Below are positions 51,521 through 58,047 of a stretch of DNA of 58,047 bases, in pieces. The stretch is from an uncultured Eubacteriales bacterium (GTDB lineage Bacteria; Bacillota; Clostridia; Peptostreptococcales; Anaerovoracaceae), in assembly GCA_902773665.1 (NCBI GenBank), contig CACYFF010000006.1:98801-156847 (forward strand). The letters run 5' to 3'. Positions within the stretch are counted from its first letter, which is position 1. Every line of letters begins with the position of its first letter. The translations under genes and the position numbers were made by a program. The notes beneath the pieces were generated by a model that was given only the letters and a program-made list of their open reading frames with translations, ran no database searches and had not been told where the DNA came from.

Positions 51521-51641
51521 CTTTGACCGTTTTCTGTCTTGGCAGTTGGTCAAAGTGTTTTCTGTGACAGAAATGCCGTTTTCGGGAAGGGTCAAAGGAA
51601 ATCAAGCAAAAACAGGCCCAAAAGGCCTGTTTTTCTTTGAC
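51521..51641 (+). repeat. 51-bp double-stem element, copy B, with extra inverted repeat
   Basis: The core (51591-51641) is GTCAAAG-N10-AAAAACAGGCC-CAAAA-GGCCTGTTTTT-CTTTGAC, the same plan as 3975-4025. Upstream, CTTTGACC (51521-51528) and GGTCAAAG (51548-51555) make another inverted repeat of the same words. Ends the C69 gene. The rest of 51508-51716 shows nothing else. Confidence 0.75.
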
Positions 51642-51716
51642 AAATTTAATTTCAGAGGTTTGGCCAAAGGTTTTCCTTCTTACAAAGAAGCATTTCCACT
51701 CTGAACATATTATGTA

Positions 51717-52286
51717 TCAATCCTTCACGATCAGGTCTCCGGCTTCGCAGACCAGGTTTTTTCCACTGAATACGAGCGCACACGGTTTGCCGCCGGTACC
51801 CTGACAGTCAGCAACGCTGGCCCCATAGAACTCAAGCTTCTTGATGCCGGTCAGGGTCATGTCGGAAGCGCTGCCCTTGTGCAGCAGCTTTGCTTTATCT
51901 TCGGGATCGAAGCAGCCATAGATCACCCTGCCGCAGGCATAGATGACCGGCGGCTTTAAAAAGCCGCCTTTTTCCGTCGTCACACTCTCGACCATAAACA
52001 CGGCATTGTGATGATCATACTTTGCACGTAATTCTTCTGTATAAGCGATCGCATTTTCCAGATCTTTTCCGGCTTCTTCCAAGGAAAGCTCTTCTATGGG
52101 ATCATGCTTTACCTGATTCCCTTTTTTATCCCATGTAAGAGTCAGCGGATGCATGACCCGGAGCTTCCCGGCACAGAAGCTGCAGATATGACTGTCATCC
52201 CTGAGACTGCAATATCCTTCATTCGGAAGGAGCGCTCTGCCGCAAAGGGAACAGAATCCCCGCTCTATTGTTTTGACATTAGCCAT
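51717..52286 (-). CDS. Zinc-ribbon protein A
   Basis: 189 residues. N-terminal four-Cys ribbon: CSLCGRALLPNEGYCSLRDD then CSFC. The C-terminal half (about 85-189) begins KYDHHNAVFMVESVTTEKGG, which resembles the neighbour's KYGTHKAIFEVDKITK; both then have a G-R-V-x-x-G turn. Probably a small-molecule or protein-binding module; function unknown. AT-richer codon use than the core genes. Confidence 0.7.
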   Translation of the reverse strand: MANVKTIERGFCSLCGRALLPNEGYCSLRDDSHICSFCAGKLRVMHPLTLTWDKKGNQVKHDPIEELSLEEAGKDLENAIAYTEELRAKYDHHNAVFMVESVTTEKGGFLKPPVIYACGRVIYGCFDPEDKAKLLHKGSASDMTLTGIKKLEFYGASVADCQGTGGKPCALVFSGKNLVCEAGDLIVKD

Positions 52287-52304
52287 TTTTATTGCTCCTT
52301 TCTG

Positions 52305-53216
52305 TCAGTCGATACAGAGAATGTCGCCGGGATAGACAAAGGACAGGGAAGCTTCCACGAACAGGCCTCCCTCCATGCCTTCTTTCAGTTCTTTCAGATC
52401 GCTGCGGTACTCCCTGCAGTCTCCGAGTTTCCGGATCGTGAATTCCTTTGTGCCTTCCGCTCTTTTTACCACAGCCTGATCCCGAAGAGCGATATTGCCC
52501 AGAAGAACACGTCCCCCGATACGGTATTCATTACGGTAATGCCGGCGCCCTTTGCTTTCGTTATAGAGTTTCGTTATCTTGTCGACTTCAAAAATCGCTT
52601 TATGGGTGCCGTACTTTGCCTCGAACTCCGCCCTGCGCTGTTCTGCAAGAGCCGGCGCCGCCTGCAGTTCCTCATCACTGAGGGAATCGAGCGGATCAAT
52701 GTACTCTACTTCATATCCATCTTCACCGGGCACCACCCAGAGGGTACGGATCAACGGATATACGATGCGAAGTGCATCCGCGTTGTGAAAGACTCCGCTT
52801 GAGTCCGCCCGTCCGCCCTGGACGGCTGCTTGCCCAAAAAGCGGCTGAATCTCGGAAAGACACATACAGCCTACCGCAGCATAACCCGTATGCAGCATAT
52901 CCCGGGCTTTTTCTGCACAGCCCATACAGATAAAAGCATCCAGAAGTCTCATGTTCATAAGTTTAGGCAGCTTCTTTCCACAAATCGGGCAGGTCTCCGG
53001 CTTCTTTATGCTGTCATATGCAGCGATGGCGTCGGCATATTTATTAAGCTTGGCACGGATTTTTGCGGCAGGAAGATGATCTTCTTCATCCTCCACAAAT
53101 ACAAGACGCACTTTCTTTTCGCACTCATTACAGTAATCCCCATCCTTGCAGATGTTGCCCAGGCCCTTGAATTCTTTACCGCAGATAGGGCATACCTTTG
53201 TTCCCATTTTTGCCAT
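52305..53216 (-). CDS. Zinc-ribbon protein B (two ribbons)
   Basis: 303 residues from ATG at 53216 (AAAGGTG seven bases upstream). First ribbon CPICGKEFKGLGNICKDGDY then CNEC; second CPICGKKL...CMGC near residues 75-105. C-terminal domain related to protein A. Eighteen bases separate the two genes, so they form an operon and perhaps a complex. Confidence 0.72.
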   Translation of the reverse strand: MAKMGTKVCPICGKEFKGLGNICKDGDYCNECEKKVRLVFVEDEEDHLPAAKIRAKLNKYADAIAAYDSIKKPETCPICGKKLPKLMNMRLLDAFICMGCAEKARDMLHTGYAAVGCMCLSEIQPLFGQAAVQGGRADSSGVFHNADALRIVYPLIRTLWVVPGEDGYEVEYIDPLDSLSDEELQAAPALAEQRRAEFEAKYGTHKAIFEVDKITKLYNESKGRRHYRNEYRIGGRVLLGNIALRDQAVVKRAEGTKEFTIRKLGDCREYRSDLKELKEGMEGGLFVEASLSFVYPGDILCID

Positions 53217-53351
53217 AACGTTCACCTTTTAAAAACGAGAAACCTTTCGTTTCAATACTGTATTTTTTTCATTTTAAACCAGACGACACTTACAGAAAAG
53301 CCTTAATAATGTTTTAGGTTCATGATTTATGAGAAATTGTTTATTATACGT

Positions 53352-53465
53352 TTAATTTCCACTCCGTCTCGTCTTATCCAATACGTCCTTCCGTTTCCTC
53401 AGCCGCCCGCTTACGCTCTTGTCCTTCCATAAAAAGAAGTATCCGATTTCTTCCAAGTCAATCAT
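53352..53465 (-). pseudogene. Short Lys/Arg-rich reading frame, probable remnant
   Basis: 37 codons, MIDLEEIGYFFLWKDKSVSG followed by a basic end. No SD. Directly after the isomerase remnant; may be another decayed piece. The rest of 53217-53470 shows nothing recognisable. Confidence 0.25.
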
Positions 53466-53470
53466 AGCAT

Positions 53471-53887
53471 TCAGTTCAACAAACTGGAAGTTGTCGTTAC
53501 CTCCTTATACTTCAAATCAAAGAAAAAGCAAATACGCCGGGGATCACGGCGGATGAGGTTCAGGTGTCCGCTGTCCAGACACAGACCAAAGACTTCCCTT
53601 CCCGCCATTCCGTTCAGCGTATCGATCAGCTCCGCGGCATCCTGAGGATCGCAGCAGATGCCTTCGAGCTTATCCATTCCACGGTTTCTTCCGACGGGCA
53701 GATTCTCCAGACACACCGTTACGTTACTTTTCAAAAGAGCAGGTATCAATGAGGCATAAAACCGGATATTCATTTCTCTAACATCGTCCAGTGTGAAGTC
53801 ATTATCATCAAAAACAGGATTGATCCCGTGAACGACAAGGTTCCCGCAGCCGACCTTGTCACAGAATTCGATCATGTTACGGGTAAT
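53471..53887 (-). pseudogene. Sugar-phosphate isomerase/epimerase, internal fragment
   Basis: The frame from about 53887 reads SITRNMIEFCDKVGCGNLVV, then NVTVCLENLPVGRNRGMDKL and FGLCLDSGHLNLI: the middle and end of a xylose-isomerase-like TIM barrel. The N-terminal part is missing; upstream DNA belongs to a HAD gene. The last residues (CFFFDLKYKEVTTTSSLLN) also look shifted. Deletion-generated remnant. Confidence 0.65.
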
Positions 53888-54308
53888 AGAAGCGTCATAT
53901 CGTTCACGCCGTCGCCGAAGGCGATCGCAGCGGACAGCGGCATGTGAAGATGATCGCATAATACTCGCAGCGCATTTCCTTTATCTGCGTTCTTCGAGGT
54001 GATCTCGACGTTGTATTCCAGCGTACTCGCGGCGGAAATGTCCGGAAAGGCCTTCAGAAACGCGTCTGTGACAGGCTTCCTTAAGTTGGCGTCTGGAAAG
54101 TAGACCTGAAACTTCAGCACTCCTTGCTGCTTCTCTCTGAGTGTTTCCGCAAGATCTTCAACCGGTTCATGCAGACGCCGCACGTCTTTCAGCAGGTTTT
54201 TATCCGGCAGATACGCGTCCAGAGGGTGTTCTTTGTTCGCTCAGATATGGTCTTATCATCACGATAAAGTGTACCATCCAGATCTGAAGCGATCAGTCTG
54301 ATCGTCAT
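53880..54308 (-). pseudogene. Cof-type HAD phosphatase with internal deletion and frameshift
   Basis: Starts MTIRLIASDLDGTLYRDDKT (54308), then breaks at about 54230. The frame resumes one base off as HPLDAYLPDKNLLKDVRRLH, continues through cap and core (NADKGNALRVLCDHLHM, AIAFGDGVNDMTLL) and runs into the isomerase fragment. About 80 residues between motif I and the cap are missing. Not a working gene. Confidence 0.75.
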
Positions 54309-54538
54309 AGCATCTCTTCCTCTCATGATCATGTTTGGTGAGAAGTCCTTGATCTCTCCTAAGCAAGTAACCTGGGTGTCTCGTATAAAAATGGCGCTTT
54401 CATCCGCCATCGCGCAGACCGGAAAAATCATAGACACCTGTTTCATCAGGTTCAGACGTTCTTCAGTCTTGCCGCGATTCCGTCCGGAAAATGATGCGTC
54501 GGGAACTCGCTGAAATATGCAAAGAAGCGTTTCATCAT
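54309..54538 (-). pseudogene. Peptidase S51 / type 1 GATase-like gene, ends only
   Basis: ATG at 54538 (GAGG upstream) gives MKRFFAYFSEFPTHHFPDG and 28 residues to a stop. A shifted frame then reads MIFPVCAMADESAIFIRDTQ and VTCLGEIKDFSPNMI, which look like the C-terminus of the same family. The middle, with the nucleophile elbow, is absent. That frame continues without a stop into the HAD remnant. Confidence 0.5.
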
Positions 54539-54545
54539 GTTTTCC

Positions 54546-55418
54546 TCAATGAAGCGGGGGCAGGCCGTGAATATCATAGTTGTCGTAATAGATGTCGAAG
54601 GCTGTCTCGACATCTCCGAACAGCTCAATGAGCGCTCCGGCCTGAAACATAGCAGAGAGCGACCCCGAAGGGGCCTTCCATGCAGCGTTGGAGATCACTT
54701 CCAGTTTCTCATTGCCCGGAGCGTTTGCACGGAGGATCGATTCCGCCTTGAAAAGCAGTTCTCCGGTCGCGATGTGGTAGTCGCTTGATACGATGGCAAG
54801 TTTCTTTACAGACGGATAGAGGGATGTCAGAATGTCATAGGTGAAAATGGCATTTTGGGCGGTGGTGATGGAATTGTCTTCCACAATGACCCGGTTCTTC
54901 TCAACGCCCTGCCCGATCAGCCACTTCGCCATCTCTCCTGCTTCCGAAGCGGATTCGTTCTCAGAAGCCGTTCCGCCGCCGGTACAGACAACGTACGCGC
55001 GCGGGTACTTTTTCGCGCTGTTCAGTGCAGCTGTAAGGCGCTCGACCAGTTCCTCCTTCATCGTTCCGTCAGGATTCAGCTGGAAGCCGAGGACGACGAT
55101 GCAGAGTTCATCCGTATCAGGCAGCCCGTCAGGCAGGACATCGTAATGGAGCGGCCGGCCGAGTTCGCCGGATCTCCACAGATCCATGATTTCCTTCCAT
55201 CTCGTTCCCGTGCCTTTGTCTATATCGGACAGTTTTTTCAGTAACGTATTGATCCTGTCTTCTGCTTCTGCGCCGTAAGTTCCATAATCCACCGCGATCT
55301 CCTCGACGATTTTTTCTACCGTCCTGGGGTCGTCGGAAGCGTTGTCGTTTCTATTTCCGCATCCTGCAAGAGAAAATGCGATGCAGGACACCAATAAATA
55401 AGCAATGGTACGTCTCAT
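54546..55418 (-). CDS. YdcF/DUF218-family lipoprotein
   Basis: 290 residues. Lipobox LAGC (Cys20). DUF218 core from about residue 105: CIVVLGFQLNPDGTMKEELV, VVCTGGGTASENESASEAGE, VIVEDNSITTAQNAIFTYDI and IVSSDYHIATGELLF. Relatives include SanA and YdcF; envelope-related, exact reaction unknown. Seven bases upstream of the S51 remnant. Confidence 0.85.
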   Translation of the reverse strand: MRRTIAYLLVSCIAFSLAGCGNRNDNASDDPRTVEKIVEEIAVDYGTYGAEAEDRINTLLKKLSDIDKGTGTRWKEIMDLWRSGELGRPLHYDVLPDGLPDTDELCIVVLGFQLNPDGTMKEELVERLTAALNSAKKYPRAYVVCTGGGTASENESASEAGEMAKWLIGQGVEKNRVIVEDNSITTAQNAIFTYDILTSLYPSVKKLAIVSSDYHIATGELLFKAESILRANAPGNEKLEVISNAAWKAPSGSLSAMFQAGALIELFGDVETAFDIYYDNYDIHGLPPLH

Positions 55419-55439
55419 GTTTTCTCCAAAATTCCGATT

Positions 55440-55744
55440 TTACCTTCTCTTTTTCCAGATCTTGGCAGTATCCTGAACCGCCTTCGGCAGCCATTCAGCT
55501 GCAACATAGTCTAAAGGAATCAACAACTCTTGAATCTTGTCTGTTGGGCTTGGCCTTTTGATATCTTCAGGCAAGTAATCCAGTAAAACTTCACACAGGG
55601 AAAGGACACTGTCATGTATCCAACCAACGGCTAGGCCGTCACAGTAAAGACAATAACAACCAAACATCTTTTTCACGTGAACATCTAACCTTTTAAGATG
55701 ATCGAGCCATTCTTGAACAATTATTTCTTCTTCGTAAGCCCTTT
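55440..55744 (-). pseudogene. TfoX-N-like protein, 5' end frameshifted
   Basis: The best frame (GTG 55676 to 55440, 78 residues) has KKMFGCYCLYCDGLAVGWIH, the TfoX N-domain strand pair, and LPEDIKRPSPTDKIQEL. Upstream the same frame stays protein-like (VQEWLDHLKRLDVHV) but lacks a start. One base off, GTG at about 55744 starts VIKGLTKKK to a stop in an AAGAAGAAATAA run. A frameshift in that A-rich run probably split a 100-residue gene. Possibly still expressed from an internal GTG. Confidence 0.5.
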
Positions 55745-55774
55745 GATCACCTCCGCAAACAGGAATTTGTTTGA

Positions 55775-56647
55775 CTATTTTGTTTTATACACGAAGACCT
55801 CATGGATTTCATGATCGTATCCTTCATAGAACCCGCTTGGCATTCCTGCGATGATCCTTGCGCGCAAAAGAAGTTCTGCACGTGCGCCATCAAACGTCAG
55901 CCCTTCAATTTCGCCCTGCCTTTTCACGTCGTCAAACGTTTTCTCCAACACGACCGTGCCTGTTTGCCGGTCTTCGCTGATTTCAATTTGATACATGTGA
56001 TCTGGGGCATCGTCATCCGCATTGCCATCGTCACAGGTCACGTACAATCTGCCTTCATAATAAGCAACGCCCTGTATCCATTTCGGTACTGGCTTCATTT
56101 GCAGCTTCCCCTTATATGCGCCTGTACCTAGATCGTACATATAGAGGTAACTGCTGGATTCGTCGTCTATCCATGATGACATATAGACGGTTTGTGTGTC
56201 AGGATCCACTGCGATTCCGCTGCATTCCAGTTGTCCGGTATCCGAGCGGAATGGAAACACTCTTTTTAGCTCCAATGTGTCACCGTCATAGACCGCAACT
56301 TGAATGTTTTTGCCTTCACCGTCTAAGAAGTACTCTACGCCAAGATAAAGCTCATTCTGATACACATCTATGTCGCCGATATGATTGACCTCCAGCTCAT
56401 ACCCTTTGAACGGATCTGTGTTCTCCGTGATCACGTTCCAATCTTGATCATATTTCGTCAAACTTGTTGAGCCGCTGACCCAGTAGCAGTCATTCTCAAC
56501 GCATATGCCCTGTCTGCCGTTGACCGGATGAACCAAGTCGAGCGTATACATACGAGTGTCCGACGCAGTTCCGTTTGGACGATCTGCACTGCAGCCGCAG
56601 CAGAACACTATAATGCAAAGTAAAACAAGCGAACCCACTTTTTTCAT
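55775..56647 (-). CDS. Lipoprotein with beta-propeller-like repeats
   Basis: 290 residues. Lipobox CCGC. Repeated strand-turn segments each end with a Tyr/Trp-rich strand: GICVENDCYWVSGSTSLTKY, GDIDVYQNELYLGVEYF, GIAVDPDTQTVYMSSWID, GVAYYEGRLYVTCDD and EGLTFDGARAELLLRARI. This suggests a five- or six-bladed propeller binding a ligand outside the cell. Ligand unknown. Confidence 0.72.
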   Translation of the reverse strand: MKKVGSLVLLCIIVFCCGCSADRPNGTASDTRMYTLDLVHPVNGRQGICVENDCYWVSGSTSLTKYDQDWNVITENTDPFKGYELEVNHIGDIDVYQNELYLGVEYFLDGEGKNIQVAVYDGDTLELKRVFPFRSDTGQLECSGIAVDPDTQTVYMSSWIDDESSSYLYMYDLGTGAYKGKLQMKPVPKWIQGVAYYEGRLYVTCDDGNADDDAPDHMYQIEISEDRQTGTVVLEKTFDDVKRQGEIEGLTFDGARAELLLRARIIAGMPSGFYEGYDHEIHEVFVYKTK

Positions 56648-56682
56648 GGCTTTCTTTTTCTCCTCGCCAAATACCGATATGT

Positions 56683-57288
56683 CTATTTCAATCCTGCTGC
56701 CTTGATCGCGCCGAGACAGTGGATCCGAACGACTCGGTTCGGGTCTGTTTCCGCAATGCTTTGCAGCCGCTCCAGATAGGGTATGACGAACTCCGGCCTG
56801 CGCTTGCCGAGAACCCGGAAAATCTCCGGCGCTTCCATCCGTACCTTGTCATCCACATCGTACAGGAGCTTTTCAAATACCGACATGGTATCTCCATAAA
56901 TGTCCGGTGTGTTCGCTGCTATGTTTTCCGACGCCCAGATAAACGCCAGCCGGACTTTCGGCTCCTCATCCAAGGCGAAGCGGAACAGGCCCGTCCAATA
57001 CGGTTCGATCACCGAATAGCTGCCCCGTCCGATCCGGCCGAAAGCGTTTATTGCCCGCTCCCGCAAAAGCGGCTCAGCGCTGCCAAGGAAGGAAGCTATA
57101 GTCAGAACCGCGTCCTGTACAGACTGAGGATAGACGAGGCCCATTTCACCCAGCAGCCAGAGCGCCTTCGCCTGTATCTTTACGGAGTCGTGACTGAGGA
57201 GCGATGAGACATAAGGGATGGCTTCTTTCCATCTGTCCTTATCCTTGGTCAATATCCCGAGTTCTTTATAGAGTTCTGCCTCTGTCAT
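56683..57288 (-). CDS. HEAT-repeat protein
   Basis: 201 residues, all alpha. Consecutive helix pairs such as VKIQAKALWLLGEMGLVYP, PLLRERAINAFGRIGRG, PKVRLAFIWASENIAAN, DKVRMEAPEIFRVLGKRRPE and NRVVRIHCLGAIKAAGLK fit five HEAT units. Probably a protein-protein scaffold; similar small HEAT proteins are common in Firmicute accessory DNA. Confidence 0.8.
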   Translation of the reverse strand: MTEAELYKELGILTKDKDRWKEAIPYVSSLLSHDSVKIQAKALWLLGEMGLVYPQSVQDAVLTIASFLGSAEPLLRERAINAFGRIGRGSYSVIEPYWTGLFRFALDEEPKVRLAFIWASENIAANTPDIYGDTMSVFEKLLYDVDDKVRMEAPEIFRVLGKRRPEFVIPYLERLQSIAETDPNRVVRIHCLGAIKAAGLK

Positions 57289-57323
57289 TTCGCTGGCTCA
57301 TCAAACTGGAATTAATCTACGTG

Positions 57324-57935
57324 TTACCACTTCTTATCTGGTTGTTGACCGTCATGCGCCTTCCATGCGCATTCTGTGATTTCCATATCTGTAAAGGTTG
57401 CCAAAAAAGATGAATCCTCAGCGCTGCATGCATAGATGCCGAAACGAATCTCCTTTGGAGCATTGAACATATGACATATCCTCATCTGTTTAAAGTCTAT
57501 ACCATCAAAGGAATTTTCTACACAGAAATCATCCTCCCTGCGGCTAAGGCGAAACCATACAGACTTTATTGCGGCATCAACATCTGTAGATGCCCAGTCA
57601 GAGTAGCCGTTATTTGTAACAACACTTCCTAATCTCTGAATTCTTTCGTTTTCATATTCCATAGCGGCCTTAAGCCAATTATCACTATCCAAGTACATGA
57701 TGATTCCACTCTGATCATAACGTACCTTAGAATCAAAATCTGTCCGCACAACGAACGAAAAGAATTGATCTGTTGTTTTCATTTGCAAAACAGGGGCGTT
57801 GTCATTTCTGAAGTGGTAATAGGTCCTCTGCCAGAGATCAGTATGAGGTTCGGTCATGATTTCAACCTTATCCTTTGTGACATGACATGATTTCGGTTTT
57901 CTGATCCATTCCATTGATCTTGCATCGATCTTCAT
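57324..57935 (-). CDS. DUF1349 (concanavalin-like) protein
   Basis: 203 residues from ATG at 57935 (AAGGAGGAG upstream). Beta-jelly-roll of the DUF1349/YegS-associated type: TDLWQRTYYHFRNDNAPVL, FFSFVVRTDFDSKVRYDQSG, IMYLDSDNWLKAAMEYEN, WFRLSRREDDFCVENSFDG and RFGIYACSAEDSSFLATFTD. Typical length. Likely binds or acts on a small sugar-like ligand. Its upstream region is interrupted by a group II intron 30 bases away. Confidence 0.85.
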   Translation of the reverse strand: MKIDARSMEWIRKPKSCHVTKDKVEIMTEPHTDLWQRTYYHFRNDNAPVLQMKTTDQFFSFVVRTDFDSKVRYDQSGIIMYLDSDNWLKAAMEYENERIQRLGSVVTNNGYSDWASTDVDAAIKSVWFRLSRREDDFCVENSFDGIDFKQMRICHMFNAPKEIRFGIYACSAEDSSFLATFTDMEITECAWKAHDGQQPDKKW

Positions 57936-57965
57936 CGTCTTCTCCTCCTTTGATTTCAAATACAA

Positions 57966-58047
57966 TCGAGTAGACAGGCACCTTGCGATACCCGCCCCTC
58001 ACAGATCCGTACGTGCGGCTTTCCCGCATACGGCTCCTCACAAAACC
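57966..58047 (-). mobile_element. Group II intron, 3' end (domains V and VI)
   Basis: Read on the minus strand from the window edge, 58036-58004 folds as domain V: GAGCCGTATGCGGG, AAAG tetraloop region, then CCGCACGTACGGATC, with the catalytic AGC triad near its 5' side. A domain VI-like stem with CGGGTATCGCAAGGTGCCTG follows, ending near TCTACTCGAT at about 57967. The rest of the intron, including any reverse transcriptase, lies beyond 58047. Confidence 0.85.

Overview
The window reads as chromosome from an anaerobic, GC-rich member of the Clostridia (Bacillota). The grounds are Gram-positive-type lipoproteins, SigI/RsgI, an ECF transporter module, CyuA-type cysteine desulfidase, C69 dipeptidases, a CD0519/CD1768-type membrane protein and strong AGGAGG ribosome sites. 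Genus cannot be fixed from sequence alone. No rRNA, tRNA or CRISPR array was found.

Layout. 1-2.5 kb: ecfT (cut by the window edge), ecfA2, ecfA1. 2.5-14.6 kb: housekeeping and metabolic genes (XRE membrane regulator, Bcp peroxiredoxin, amidohydrolases, nucleoside-gate membrane protein, PnuC, a LexA-boxed Y-family polymerase with a YolD-like partner, IlvE, ThiN, HAD). 14.6-20.8 kb: a 5'-nucleotidase, then a striking cluster of RsgI, SigI, DUF4956 membrane protein, VTC-type polyphosphate polymerase and a secreted beta-helix protein. Two matching SigI-like promoters stand in front of the polymerase and the secreted protein. 20.8-29.1 kb: C69 dipeptidase, paired lipoproteins, gamma-carbonic anhydrase, a sugar-acid operon (DapA-like lyase, split UxaA-type dehydratase, MocA-like nucleotidyltransferase) under an operator-covered promoter, and a trans-sulfuration-type lyase. 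29.1-31.2 kb: an accessory island with one PD-(D/E)XK-like gene surrounded by five spaced inverted-repeat elements (GTTAAGC-N22/23-GCTTAAC) and three 23-bp direct repeats. 31.2-36.8 kb: an XRE/two-membrane-protein cassette, a lipoprotein and a 1156-residue cell-wall-anchored beta-helix protein. 37-51.5 kb: amino-acid and peptide metabolism: gamma-glutamyltransferase, cysteine desulfidase, a full Opp/Dpp ABC transporter apparently driven from a serine hydrolase promoter, a second serine hydrolase, MscS and a second, secreted C69 peptidase. 51.7-58 kb: an AT-richer accessory tract with zinc-ribbon proteins, several gene remnants joined by internal deletions, YdcF, TfoX-like, HEAT-repeat and DUF1349 genes, ending in the 3' end of a group II intron.

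How it fits together. Much of the conserved part serves peptide and amino-acid fermentation: import by Opp, cleavage by C69 peptidases and GGT, breakdown by CyuA, the PLP lyase and IlvE. The SigI block looks like a self-contained surface-sensing and polyphosphate system. The best candidates for undescribed biology are that SigI/polyphosphate block, the inverted-repeat island around the nuclease-like gene, and the 51-bp covarying hairpin element found at two distant loci.
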